Below are positions 1 to 7,940 of a DNA stretch of 64,000 bases, one piece after another. The position numbers were made by a program, and so were the translations under genes. How positions within the stretch are numbered: position 1 is the first letter of the stretch; the number at the start of each line of letters is the position of its first letter. This DNA is from Roseibium sp. GTDB lineage: Bacteria > Pseudomonadota > Alphaproteobacteria > Rhizobiales > Stappiaceae. Location: assembly GCA_017643925.1 (NCBI GenBank), contig JAEPML010000019.1:1-64000 (forward strand), read 5' to 3'. The notes beneath the pieces were generated by a model. It saw only the letters and a list, made by a program, of their open reading frames with translations, did not search any database and was not told the DNA's origin.

Positions 1-92
1 GCGCGCAACGCGTTTACTCGCGCCTATTCCCCCGGGCGCTTCAAAATCACGCTCCCGTGAACAGCGGAGGAAAACCAGAAAGAGTCTCGACA

Positions 93-125
93 CAAAAAAG
101 GGCCCCGGCGTCAAAACCGGGGCCC
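93..125 (-). terminator. Rho-independent terminator of sodB
   Basis: A perfect 9-bp GC-only stem (100-108 pairing with 117-125) with an 8-nt loop is followed on the minus strand by a run of six T. It lies 25 bp beyond the sodB stop codon, as expected for an intrinsic terminator. Confidence 0.85.
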
Positions 126-149
126 TGAAACACAACAAATAAGAGGTGC

Positions 150-752
150 TTACTTCGAAGCAGCCTCATACATTTCAAGGACATAGTCCCAGTTGATCAT
201 GTTGTCGATGAACGCTGCCAGGTACTTCGGACGCGCGTTCCGGTAGTCGATGTAGTAGGAGTGTTCCCAGACATCACAGCCGAGAATTGGCGCTGCACCA
301 TGGACGAGCGGGTTCTCGCCGTTCGGGGTCTTCATGATTTCCAGTTTACCGTCTTTCACGGCAAGCCAGGCCCAACCGGAACCGAACTGGCCAACACCAG
401 CTGCGATGAAGTCGGCGCGGAACTTGTCGAACCCGCCAAGGTCGCTGTCAATGGCAGAAGCAAGCGCGCCTGGCAGAGAAGATCCGCCGCCGTCCTTTTT
501 CATCCATTTCCAGAAATGGATGTGGTTGTAATGCTGACCGGCATTGTTGAACAGCGGTGCGTTCTTGCCGTAGCTTTCCTTGACGATCTCCTCGAGGGAC
601 TTGCCCTCAAGACCGCTGCCGGCAAGAAGCTCGTTGCCCTTGGTGACATAAGCCTGGTGGTGTTTGTCGTGGTGAAACTCAAGCGTCTCGGCGGACATGT
701 AAGGGGCCAGCGCGTCATAAGCGTATGGCAGGTCAGGCAATTCAAAAGACAT
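150..752 (-). CDS. sodB: Superoxide dismutase [Fe/Mn]
   Basis: Cytoplasmic homodimeric enzyme converting superoxide to hydrogen peroxide and oxygen. The 200-residue length is standard. Metal ligands are visible: His27 (FHHDKHHQAY), His77 (NNAGQHYNHIHFW), and Asp160 with His164 in the signature DVWEHSYYIDY. Gly72-Gln73 in NNAGQ places the active-site Gln in the N-terminal half, as in iron enzymes. Iron is therefore likelier than manganese, but the metal cannot be fixed from sequence alone. The start at 752 has a clear GAGGAG ribosome site 6-8 nt upstream. The gene stands alone, with its own terminator. The divergent neighbour is a small secreted protein. Confidence 0.97.
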   Translation of the reverse strand: MSFELPDLPYAYDALAPYMSAETLEFHHDKHHQAYVTKGNELLAGSGLEGKSLEEIVKESYGKNAPLFNNAGQHYNHIHFWKWMKKDGGGSSLPGALASAIDSDLGGFDKFRADFIAAGVGQFGSGWAWLAVKDGKLEIMKTPNGENPLVHGAAPILGCDVWEHSYYIDYRNARPKYLAAFIDNMINWDYVLEMYEAASK

Positions 753-1141
753 GACAAACTCCTCAGATAGGTCATTGACCAGCGGTCAGGACATGATGCC
801 TGCGGTCCGCGTCGAGCGGCAAAATAGGGTTGTGAGACCGCGACGGCAAGCCGGAAAACGAAAATAAAACAATTTTTTCCTTTTTTTAAGCTGGGATGTC
901 CCCAGGGTAGCGTTTCAGCCTGCTGCAGGCGGCCTCCCCCTTTCTTTATGAACACCTCTCGCAGCGCCCCCCACAAAACAACAACTGCAGCCGCCCCAGG
1001 TGAACGTGCGAAAACCCTTCACGCGAGCGTGAGCAATAAAAAGCAAAAGAATGATTGTGTGATTTGAAGCACTCAAGAATCTAAATTTCATCAGTACATT
1101 CAATTCATAACATTTACACAATATTTTTGAAGGAGAAGAAC
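753..1141. other. Intergenic region between sodB and a small secreted protein gene
   Basis: No credible gene in 389 bp. It must hold the divergent promoters of sodB and the small gene. Visible structure: T-rich tracts at about 869-889, and a short inverted repeat TCACGC-GA-GCGTGA at 1019-1032. The last 100 bp are clearly more AT-rich than the surroundings. I could not assign a regulator. Confidence 0.4.
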
Positions 1142-1477
1142 ATGATTTTCAATAATGCATACGGTATTGCAATTGTTGTATCCGCAGGCATTTTCCTTGG
1201 CGCTACGGTTGCTTCGAAAGCAGGTCCGAGCGATGGAAGTAATCTTGGCGAATGCTACAATAACTGGATCACCTGGTGCAATGATCACACTTCTGGCTAC
1301 CCGAACAGCTGTTATGGTGAAAGCCTGGATCATTGCGATGGCGTCCACAAGGCCAGCATCGCACAGATCCCGGGCGGTCAGATCAAAAGCATGAAGTCCA
1401 CTGCACTGCGCAAGGCAAAGCGCTCAAACGTTCGCCTTGTCGCCCCGAAGGTTCAACCGGTGCGCCGCGCAAACTGA
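1142..1477 (+). CDS. Small secreted cysteine-containing protein, unknown function
   Basis: About 111 residues. The N-terminus (IAIVVSAGIFLGATVASKAG) is a credible Sec signal peptide with an A-S-K/A-G processing region near residue 28. The mature part starts with GPSDGSNLGECYNNWITWC and holds four Cys that could form two disulfides in the periplasm. The C-terminal third is strongly basic (RKAKRSNVRLVAPK). The ATG at 1142 is preferred over the TTG at 1127 because AGGAG at 1131-1135 is ideally spaced for it. Codon use is more AT-rich than neighbouring genes. I recognise no family. A good terminator follows. Confidence 0.6.
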   Translation: MIFNNAYGIAIVVSAGIFLGATVASKAGPSDGSNLGECYNNWITWCNDHTSGYPNSCYGESLDHCDGVHKASIAQIPGGQIKSMKSTALRKAKRSNVRLVAPKVQPVRRAN

Positions 1478-1500
1478 TATTCATTCGTATCTTTTTCAAA

Positions 1501-1529
1501 AGCCTCGCAGCGCAAGCTGCGGGGCTTTT
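1501..1529 (+). terminator. Rho-independent terminator
   Basis: Stem of 11 bp (1501-1511 with 1516-1526, one G-U pair) closed by a GCAA tetraloop and followed by TTT. It is 23 bp after the stop of the small secreted protein gene. Confidence 0.85.
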
Positions 1530-1599
1530 GCCGTAAATCACCAACTCCCACGCTTTTTCCCGAGACAATGGACACCAATCCGACCAAGTTCACTCAAAA

Positions 1600-1666
1600 A
1601 GTCAACCAGAAAGTTGACTATCAAGAGTGTCGCTGATAATTCATCCAGACAGTTGAATGACTCAAC
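1600..1666. promoter_or_regulatory. Candidate operator upstream of the DUF1761 gene
   Basis: Perfect inverted repeat AGTCAAC-N6-GTTGACT (1600-1619), followed 32 bp later by a related GTTGA-N5-TCAAC (1652-1666). Both use the same GTTGA half-site and lie 70-136 bp before the DUF1761 start. Repeated dyads of one half-site suggest a dimeric repressor or activator. No regulator gene is adjacent, so the factor is unknown. Confidence 0.4.
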
Positions 1667-1735
1667 ACGTTCTGTGCTGACCCTGTGTGAACGGGTCCTG
1701 ACAGAAGATCGAACATTTCAAGCGAGGGGCACGAA

Positions 1736-2116
1736 ATGGAATTTGAGACCTTGAACTGGCTGGCGGTCATTGCCGGCGCCGTTGTTGCATTTCTGTTTGG
1801 CTGGCTTTGGTATTCTCCGCTCCTGTTCCTGAAGACCTGGGCCAAAGGATCCGGTGTGGAATTGGCGGAGGACAGCAAACTCCCCGTTGGCGCAATGGTT
1901 CTGCAGATTGCCGGGTTGTTCTGCCTGGCGCTGGTCATCGGCATTACCGCGAGTTTCGACGCCTTGTTCGCGGCCATTTTTGCAATCCTTGCGGCTGCGA
2001 CATTGACCGCTTCGAACGGAGCCTTCTGCAACAAGTCCACAGCAGCTTTGACAATCGACGCCGGCTACATCGTCTGCGCAGGTATTGTCATGATCCTTGC
2101 GCAGGCTGTCCTTTGA
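1736..2116 (+). CDS. DUF1761 family membrane protein
   Basis: A 126-residue integral membrane protein with about four hydrophobic helices (residues 7-26, 50-70, 72-92, 105-124). The N-terminal signature NWLAVIAGAVVAFLFGWLWY followed by SPLLF and KTW is typical of DUF1761, a family of small inner-membrane proteins of unknown function often found under stress-type regulators. The single-gene unit has its own putative operator dyads upstream. The start ATG at 1736 is preceded by GAGGGG. Function is not known. Confidence 0.8.
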   Translation: MEFETLNWLAVIAGAVVAFLFGWLWYSPLLFLKTWAKGSGVELAEDSKLPVGAMVLQIAGLFCLALVIGITASFDALFAAIFAILAAATLTASNGAFCNKSTAALTIDAGYIVCAGIVMILAQAVL

Positions 2117-2207
2117 GCTTTCACCGCTGAAGCCGGTTAATCGGGCCAAGTCCCGCTACCGGTGCAATTCGAAGGCTTTCGGGGTGACGCAATCCGGTGT
2201 GACCGTT

Positions 2208-2984
2208 TCACCCGTCGGACGAGGCGTCAGATTTTTCGCTTGCCGGACTGGTCCGGCCATTGCCGGACAGCATCTCGGAAAGGCTCCTGTCGAACAGGTC
2301 TCGTGCGGAACGCCCGGCTTCCGTATTCTCGAAACACACGTGCAAGCCATGTTCGACCAGCAGCTTTTCGTCGAATTCAAGCTGGTCGGCCACCTTGGCA
2401 ATCAGTTCGAGATTTTCCGTCAGGTACTGATAAACGTGCTTGTCGATGACGATCGCGTCGGAGCGGCGTGCGGCAACCTTCAAGATGTTTTCGAAGTCGT
2501 TCTCGGCCAGTTCGGCTGTCACTTCACCCGTCAGGATCATCTGGTCGAGCAGATCCTCGTTGACATAGCCACGCACGACTCCGATGACGTAGCGGCTGAG
2601 GTCGTGATGCGCAGACCACGAAAACCTGCTGTCCTTGCGTTTCAGGAAGCCGACCGGGCTTGTCCCGAATGACCTGGAGAACAGACAGCGCCTCCCCTTC
2701 TTTTCCGCATCAATGTCTTCCGAATAATATTCAGGGTAGACGCCGATCCATTGCGGATCTTCCGCCGCCAGCCTGATCGCCCGGTTCCAGGGAAAGACTT
2801 CTATTTCCACGTCGACGCCGGCTCGCGCAAATACCTCGCGAACGGTGTCCGTATTCGGGCCGCTTCCATCGCTCATGACGTAAGGCGGCCAGTCGAGTGT
2901 CGCCAGCTTCAGGCGTTCCGACGCCTTTGTCGCGGGAACGCTCATGAGCGCAATCACTATGGCAAGTGAAAACAGGTTCCTCAT
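2208..2984 (-). CDS. Orphan periplasmic solute-binding protein, family 3
   Basis: Periplasmic binding protein of the SBP_bac_3 (PBP2) fold, about 258 residues. The signal peptide is MRNLFSLAIVIALMSVPATKA. The mature start is ERLKLATLDWPPYVMSDGSG, with EVFPWNRAIRLA downstream; DWPP and PW-RA are the usual ligand-site landmarks of this subgroup. The ATG at 2984 is favoured over 3008 because it begins the signal peptide. No permease or ATPase gene is nearby. It may work with a distant ABC transporter or in sensing, like the two related orphan proteins at 31-32.7 kb. Ligand unknown; polar amino acids are the family default. Confidence 0.8.
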   Translation of the reverse strand: MRNLFSLAIVIALMSVPATKASERLKLATLDWPPYVMSDGSGPNTDTVREVFARAGVDVEIEVFPWNRAIRLAAEDPQWIGVYPEYYSEDIDAEKKGRRCLFSRSFGTSPVGFLKRKDSRFSWSAHHDLSRYVIGVVRGYVNEDLLDQMILTGEVTAELAENDFENILKVAARRSDAIVIDKHVYQYLTENLELIAKVADQLEFDEKLLVEHGLHVCFENTEAGRSARDLFDRSLSEMLSGNGRTSPASEKSDASSDG

Positions 2985-3313
2985 GATTGACTGGCACCCG
3001 AATTCCAACGCAACCGTCTACCGGCTCACGTCCGAGAAGGATCACTCCGATTTCGTTTTGCTGATTTCAGCTTACAGGCATGTTCGCGGAAAGTCGCTTG
3101 CCCAGGCCTCTTCATTCTCGCAATTTCCGACAAAAACCCGGGCCAATTTCGCTGAAATCAGCCGAACATGCGCGCAAGGGTGGTTCCCGCCTGGCCGCTT
3201 TCGCCTTGGTTGTTCATGCAAATCTGCAAATGACTTTGACCAACGGGCATGCAACAGTGCTGAACCCCACTGACCTGAACCGGATACCCGGTGCCGTTGT
3301 TGTCGCGATCAGA
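2985..3313. other. Intergenic region between solute-binding protein and MFS genes
   Basis: About 330 bp separates the divergent starts. It contains no recognisable gene or strong hairpin. An in-frame extension of the MFS gene runs through it but encodes no membrane or signal-like sequence, so I treat it as the promoter region of both genes. Confidence 0.4.
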
Positions 3314-4486
3314 ATGCTTCCAACCCACCGATCACCCGAAACACTCGCGCTAGGCGGTCTGCTGGCCCTGGCAGCGGCGATGGGCATCGGCCGCTTCGTC
3401 TATACGCCGATATTGCCGTTCATGCTGGAAGCAAAAAGCCTATCGGCAGCCGATGCCGGACTGGTTGCCGCCGCAAATTTCCTCGGATACCTGGTCGGTG
3501 CACTGGCAGGGGCCGCCAGGTCTTTGCCTGGCAATCCCCGAACCTGGTTCCTGGGCGGCCTGTTGGCGAGCGCTCTGACGAGCGCAGCGATGGCAGCCGC
3601 TTCCGAGCTATCGTTCTTTCTTGTCATTCGATTTGCCAGCGGTGTGGCAAGCGCCTTCGTACTGGTCTTTTCCACGACGCTCGTTCTGGAACGTTTGAAT
3701 GTGGCCGGACGACCACAGCTTTCCGCCCTGCATTTTGCCGGCGTCGGCTGCGGCATCGCCTTTTCAGCCTTGCTGATTGCCGGATTGGAGCGTCTTGGAA
3801 GCACCTGGCAGGGGCTTTGGCTTGCGAGCGGCGTCGCGACGATGCTTCTTCTTCTTGCTGCCGCCAGACTTGTGCCGGCACATGCCCATCAAAATGTTTC
3901 CCAAACCGGCGAAGCTCGGCCAGTTGAGGCCGATCGAGGCTTTCTGAGCGGCGCGCTGATCCGCCTGGTCCTGGCCTACGGACTCTTCGGCTTCGGCTAT
4001 GTGATCACGGCAACATTCGTTTCCTCGATCGCGAGAACCACGCCGGATTTGCAAGCAAGTGAACCGTTTGTCTGGCTCATTGTCGGCCTGAGTGCCGCTC
4101 CGTCGATCTATCTTTGGAACATGGTCGCGCTCAAGACCGGTGCAAGGCGCGCCTTTGCGGCCGCCTGCGTGCTGGAAGCCATCGGCGTTGCGCTGACAGT
4201 GCTTACCACCAGCCCTATCCTCTTCCTGTTCGGCTCAGCACTGTTGGGCCTCACCTTCATGGGCATTACCGCACTTGGCCTCATGGAAGGCCGTAGGTTG
4301 GCCAGCAAGGCGGGTCCAGCGGCAATCCGGCAAATGCTTGCCGTGCTGACTGCCAGTTTCAGCCTGGGACAGGTTGCCGGGCCCTGGCTGGCCGGTCGCC
4401 TTTACACTGTCACCGGCTCTTTCGAATTGCCGTCACTCGCAGCCGCTGCCGCCTTGCTCGTCGCGGCAGCGTTGGTTGTGCGTTGA
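3314..4486 (+). CDS. MFS transporter, YbfB/YjiJ family
   Basis: About 390 residues with roughly 12 hydrophobic helices, fitting the short YbfB/YjiJ branch (MFS_4) of the major facilitator superfamily. Landmarks are LALAAAMGIGRFVYTPILPF in helix 1, the SAADAGLVAAANFLGYLVGA stretch, and LGLTFMGITALGLMEGRRLA near the C-terminus, all characteristic of that branch. The substrate is unknown. The ATG at 3314 is chosen because the family starts just before helix 1 and the upstream in-frame sequence is not membrane-like. It converges on the aminotransferase gene with 10 bp between the stops. Confidence 0.85.
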   Translation: MLPTHRSPETLALGGLLALAAAMGIGRFVYTPILPFMLEAKSLSAADAGLVAAANFLGYLVGALAGAARSLPGNPRTWFLGGLLASALTSAAMAAASELSFFLVIRFASGVASAFVLVFSTTLVLERLNVAGRPQLSALHFAGVGCGIAFSALLIAGLERLGSTWQGLWLASGVATMLLLLAAARLVPAHAHQNVSQTGEARPVEADRGFLSGALIRLVLAYGLFGFGYVITATFVSSIARTTPDLQASEPFVWLIVGLSAAPSIYLWNMVALKTGARRAFAAACVLEAIGVALTVLTTSPILFLFGSALLGLTFMGITALGLMEGRRLASKAGPAAIRQMLAVLTASFSLGQVAGPWLAGRLYTVTGSFELPSLAAAAALLVAAALVVR

Positions 4487-4496
4487 TGCACTCGAA

Positions 4497-5354
4497 TTAC
4501 GCGTGTGAGAAATCCCAGTAAAGGTCGCGTGCCCGCGCTGCGATCGGACCGGGCTGCAGGTCACGTTCCTCGATCCTCTTGACCGGTGTCACCTTGTTGT
4601 AGTTGCCCGTAGAGAAGATCTCGTCGGCTTCGAGAAACTCGTCATAATGCATGGTTCTTTCGAACACCTCGTAGCCTGAGGCTCTCAACAGCCCGATCAC
4701 CCGTTGGCGGGTGATCCCGTTCAGAAACGTCCCGTTCGGCGATGGAGTGTGCACCTTGCCTTCCTTGGCCATGAAAATGTTCGCTGACGTCAGTTCGGCC
4801 ACATTGCCGACCATGTCGCGCACAACCGCGTTGTCGAACCCGCGGTCCTTGGCTTCCACCATGGCCCGGGCATTGTTGGGATAAAGGCATCCGGCCTTGG
4901 CGTTGACCGGCATGCATTCCATTGTCGGCCTGCGATAGGGCGAGAGCGTGATGCTCATGGCCGCATCCTTCGGCGCCATCGGCGCGTCGAACAGGCAAAG
5001 ACAGAACCGGGTGCTTTCAGGATCGCCGGTGATCACACCGGGACCATCATTTTCAACCCAGTACATCGGCTTTACATAGATTTGCTGGTCGCTGCGAAAC
5101 TTGGCGCAACCTTCCTTGGTGAGCTCGACCATCTCGCCGACCTGCATGGTTGGCTTCATGCCCAGCGCAAGCGCGGAATCGTTGACCCTTTTGCTGTGCA
5201 GATCGATGTCAGGCATGACCCCTTCGAAGAAACGGCCGCCGTCGAAAACGCTCGACCCCAACCAGGACGCATGGGTTCGAGGGCCCATGATCGGCGGATT
5301 TCCCTCGTGCCATGTCCCGTCAATCCAGGTCCAGGTATCGCTCCAACCGCTCAT
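4497..5354 (-). CDS. ilvE: Branched-chain amino acid aminotransferase (class IV)
   Basis: PLP enzyme of fold type IV, about 285 residues, exchanging amino groups between branched-chain amino acids and 2-oxoglutarate. Visible: the PLP lysine in NAKAGCLYPNNARAM (Lys about 153), the phosphate-binding segment NVAELTSANIFM, and GITRQRVIGLL. All are standard for IlvE-like proteins. D-amino-acid transaminases and aminodeoxychorismate lyases share the fold, but the length and motifs favour BCAT. The ATG at 5354 is better than 5378 because GGAAGAG lies just before it. Monocistronic here. Confidence 0.88.
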   Translation of the reverse strand: MSGWSDTWTWIDGTWHEGNPPIMGPRTHASWLGSSVFDGGRFFEGVMPDIDLHSKRVNDSALALGMKPTMQVGEMVELTKEGCAKFRSDQQIYVKPMYWVENDGPGVITGDPESTRFCLCLFDAPMAPKDAAMSITLSPYRRPTMECMPVNAKAGCLYPNNARAMVEAKDRGFDNAVVRDMVGNVAELTSANIFMAKEGKVHTPSPNGTFLNGITRQRVIGLLRASGYEVFERTMHYDEFLEADEIFSTGNYNKVTPVKRIEERDLQPGPIAARARDLYWDFSHA

Positions 5355-5716
5355 GTCTCTTCCCTTTTCATGCTGCATTCTGGCAGTTCGTTGAGCCGAA
5401 ACAACACCGGTCGCATCGACAGGTCAATAGCTTACCGAAAACTTGCAAAAAGATGCCGCTTTTCTTCTTACCAAGGAGCAAAATGAGGAAATTTTCATTC
5501 GCAAATGAACCTTCTTTGCAAATTTCTTTCAATACAGGATTCGGACGAATTTCCAACACCCATGAGCGCGTTTCCGGCCGTCTCCTCCGGCCCTTTCAGC
5601 AAACTGTTTGCGCCGCTCTTTCCCGCTTGACTGACATTCAACCCGAAATGAATGCGGTTGACAAAACGGAAAAATGTTCTCATTTTGTTCCCAATTCAAC
5701 CACAAGGACTTTTTTG
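5355..5716. other. Intergenic region with the VOC gene promoter
   Basis: 362 bp without a supported gene between the divergent aminotransferase and VOC genes. The right end carries the SOS-type promoter described separately. An open frame runs through it in phase with the VOC gene but has no family resemblance and no ribosome site. Confidence 0.45.
5658..5690 (+). promoter_or_regulatory. Sigma-70-like promoter overlapped by a LexA box
   Basis: TTGACA at 5658-5663 is followed after 17 bp by CATTTT at 5681-5686. Overlapping the -10 element is GTTC-TCATTTT-GTTC (5676-5690), an exact match to the alphaproteobacterial LexA operator GTTC-N7-GTTC. It ends 26 bp before the VOC start codon, which is where a repressor would block RNA polymerase. 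Confidence 0.7.
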
Positions 5717-6151
5717 ATGGAACAGAGAATTTCCATGACGACACTTGCTGTACCCGATGTCGCGGAAGCGCGGAGGTTCTTCGAGGAAGGACTGGGGTGG
5801 GCTGTTACCGCCGCCCCCTCCCCGGAAGTCGTTTTTTTCCAGATCGTAGGCAGCATCTTTGCACTTTACAGCCGCGATGCCCTTGCCAAGGAAATTGGCC
5901 GCAGCGTCACCAGCAACACGACGGGGGCAATCACTCTTGCCTGGAATGCCCGCTCTGAGGAAGAGGTCGACGAGATCTTCAAGAAGGCCGTTGCGGCCGG
6001 CGCTCCTCCCGTCAAGGAACCCGAAAAAGCCTTCTGGGGCGGATATTCTTCCTATGTGGAGGTGCCTGGCGGCCACCTGCTTGAAATCGCCCACAATCCC
6101 TTCTGGGACATCGCGCAAGATGGCTCAGTTCGCATTCCCACAGGCGCCTGA
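5717..6151 (+). CDS. VOC family (glyoxalase/bleomycin-resistance-like) protein
   Basis: A 144-residue single-copy VOC protein with two beta-alpha-beta-beta-beta halves. It opens MEQRISMTTLAVPDVAEA; the second half reads AFWGGYSSYVEVPGGHLLEI, ending in the usual metal-site Glu, followed by HNPFW. Members bind a metal or sequester hydrophobic compounds; the substrate here cannot be read off. ATG 5717 is chosen because it begins the first VOC strand and sits 26 bp downstream of the LexA-box promoter. This makes it a likely DNA-damage-induced gene. It is transcribed alone, with the haloacid dehalogenase gene 110 bp downstream. Confidence 0.85.
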   Translation: MEQRISMTTLAVPDVAEARRFFEEGLGWAVTAAPSPEVVFFQIVGSIFALYSRDALAKEIGRSVTSNTTGAITLAWNARSEEEVDEIFKKAVAAGAPPVKEPEKAFWGGYSSYVEVPGGHLLEIAHNPFWDIAQDGSVRIPTGA

Positions 6152-6261
6152 TGTCTCACATTTGAGCCGGATTCGACTTATGTCGCACCCCGTAGAGCTT
6201 GACGCGAGGGCCGGTTAGCGTTTCTCTGCCGCGGTTTTAAAACGCGATGGAGACTTAAATC

Positions 6262-6924
6262 ATGGCGCATGCAGCCTATGTGTTTGACGCCTACGGAACC
6301 TTGTTCGATGTCCATGCCGCCGTCCGCAAGCATGCCGCCAAGCTGGGTCCGGACGCTCAACGGCTGTCGTCTCTTTGGCGTGAAAAGCAGCTGGAATATT
6401 CCTGGGTGCGTGCACTCATGGGCCAGTACAAGGATTTCTGGGAACTCACCCAACAGGGCCTCGATACGGCATTTGCGCTTGTGCCTTCCGCCGACAGGGC
6501 GCTTCGTGATGATCTGTTGAATGCGTATTGGGAACTCGATTGTTATCCGGAAGTTCCGCAGGTCCTGACGGATCTGAAAGCCAGTGGCGCCAAGATTGCC
6601 ATTCTTTCCAACGGATCTCCGGCCATGCTCGAAGCAGCAGCGAAAGCTTCCGCGTTGACGGAACTCTTCGACGAGATTTTCTCCGTCGACGAATTGCGCA
6701 CCTTCAAGACCGACCCTCAGGTCTACGAGATGGTAACAACCCATTTCCGGATCTATCCGAATGAAGTGTCGTTCCAGTCTTCAAACCGCTGGGATATTGC
6801 CGGCGCGACGGCATTCGGGTTCAGAACCGTCTGGATGAACCGCACCGGGATGCCGGACGAATACCTTGATCTGGCACCTGCGGCAGTGCTGTCGGATCTC
6901 ACCGGATTGTCCACGCTCGGTTAA
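6262..6924 (+). CDS. Haloacid dehalogenase, type II
   Basis: HAD-superfamily hydrolase of 220 residues, the normal size for (S)-2-haloacid dehalogenase, which releases halide from 2-haloalkanoic acids. Motif I is VFDAYGTLFD with the nucleophile at Asp9; motif II is AILSNGSP; then Lys in FKTDPQVYEM; and motif III/IV SSNRWDIAGATAFGFRTVWM, close to the canonical dehalogenase signature. The cap domain contains WREKQLEYSW. The true substrate could also be a phosphorylated metabolite. The start has GGAG 9 nt upstream. A strong terminator follows. Confidence 0.88.
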   Translation: MAHAAYVFDAYGTLFDVHAAVRKHAAKLGPDAQRLSSLWREKQLEYSWVRALMGQYKDFWELTQQGLDTAFALVPSADRALRDDLLNAYWELDCYPEVPQVLTDLKASGAKIAILSNGSPAMLEAAAKASALTELFDEIFSVDELRTFKTDPQVYEMVTTHFRIYPNEVSFQSSNRWDIAGATAFGFRTVWMNRTGMPDEYLDLAPAAVLSDLTGLSTLG

Positions 6925-6932
6925 ATCAGACG

Positions 6933-6979
6933 ACAAGTGTCCCGGCACATGGTGGGAAACATGCCGGGACACTTGTTTT
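6933..6979 (+). terminator. Rho-independent terminator of the dehalogenase gene
   Basis: Perfect 15-bp stem (6933-6947 with 6962-6976), 14-nt loop, then TTT. It lies 9 bp after the stop codon and separates two convergent genes. Confidence 0.85.
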
Positions 6980-6998
6980 CAACACGCCCTTGGGCGCG

Positions 6999-7760
6999 TC
7001 AAAACGCTCGTGAAATACCGATCATCAGCCTGTGATTTGCGGAATTGCGACGTGCGCTAACACCTGCATACCTGTCCTTGCTGTCGATAATTCCGGTCAA
7101 GGAATAGTCGGCGCGAATGCGCCATTCGTCCGTGACGGCAACTTCCAGACCACCGCCCAGGACCGGACCGATCGAAACGGATGAGTGCTCCTTGTTGTTG
7201 GCCTTGAGACTGTGCTCCGTGGCCGCGATGCCCACACTCAGATAGGGCATGAAATTGTTGATCGGCAGACCGGCTCGCGCCTTTGCATTCACGGTCCATT
7301 TTGCACCGGTTTCATAGTTCCCGAGCGTCGGGTGCCGCCCTTTTTCCCTGCCGCCGAGATAGGCAGCGCCGGCTTCTACACCCAGCACGAACCGGCTGAC
7401 TTCCCAATTGTAGCCGCCGAACAGTCCAAAAGCGGCGTCGACGCGTGAAGCATCGTCCTTGCGGCCACCGACGGTGACTTCGGTTGCCGTCTGGGAAATA
7501 CCAGTTTCAAATCCCAGATAGGGACCGGCCCACAGGGATTGGGGAGCGGCAACGGGTTCGAAAACCGGTTCTTCGAAGCTACCAGGATCTGCGGCCCTGG
7601 CTCCTGTCACCAGCATTCCCAGCACGGTGCACAGAACCAGGGGTTCCAGGAACCAGCGTCGCCGCAGGCGGCGCAGCAGCGGGTTATCGCCATGCCGCAT
7701 CCCGGCTCGTCGCAATCGCGGCGGGAAGGAAATATCGTAATTGGCAAAAGGACTTACCAT
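6999..7760 (-). CDS. Outer-membrane beta-barrel protein, Omp25/31-like porin family
   Basis: 253 residues from the first ATG; a start at 7700 (MRHGDNPLLRR) would give a more normal signal region, so the N-terminus is uncertain. A hydrophobic segment LEPLVLCTVLGMLVTGARAA ends in a signal-peptidase-like ARAAD. The rest alternates as amphipathic strands (WAGPYLGFETGI, FGLFGGYNWEVSRFVLGVEA, PYLSVGIAATEHS, EWRIRADYSLTGI) and ends in HRLMIGISRAF with a C-terminal Phe, the classic outer-membrane sorting signal. Probably an eight-stranded barrel. Role unknown; such proteins are abundant surface antigens in Hyphomicrobiales. Confidence 0.8.
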   Translation of the reverse strand: MVSPFANYDISFPPRLRRAGMRHGDNPLLRRLRRRWFLEPLVLCTVLGMLVTGARAADPGSFEEPVFEPVAAPQSLWAGPYLGFETGISQTATEVTVGGRKDDASRVDAAFGLFGGYNWEVSRFVLGVEAGAAYLGGREKGRHPTLGNYETGAKWTVNAKARAGLPINNFMPYLSVGIAATEHSLKANNKEHSSVSIGPVLGGGLEVAVTDEWRIRADYSLTGIIDSKDRYAGVSARRNSANHRLMIGISRAF

Positions 7761-7812
7761 CTTTCGTCTCGCTTTATAATCACGGCCTCAGGTGAGGCTT
7801 AACATGCATTTC

Positions 7813-7829
7813 TTATTGTAAAACAATAA
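7813..7829. promoter_or_regulatory. AT-rich palindrome between porin and DUF2975 operon
   Basis: Perfect dyad TTATTGT-AAA-ACAATAA, followed by a shorter GACAA-N8-TTGTC at 7843-7860, in the divergent promoter region of the porin gene and the DUF2975 operon. It could be an operator for the operon-encoded XRE regulator, but nothing in the sequence proves this. Confidence 0.35.
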
Positions 7830-7940
7830 TTTTCTAATTACCGACAACAATTAATTTGTCAATAGCAATGTTTTGAATTTGCGTTTTTCGGACGGATGGT
7901 CTACACAGCCGGCGTCGTGGCCGTTCAAGCGGAGAAATTT

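Noticed and set aside
1..60. Open frame to a TGA at 58-60 (A-R-N-A-F-T-R-A-Y-S-P-G...), maybe the end of an upstream gene
   Set aside because: Only 19 codons, and all three forward frames are open over most of this stretch, so the frame cannot be chosen on evidence.
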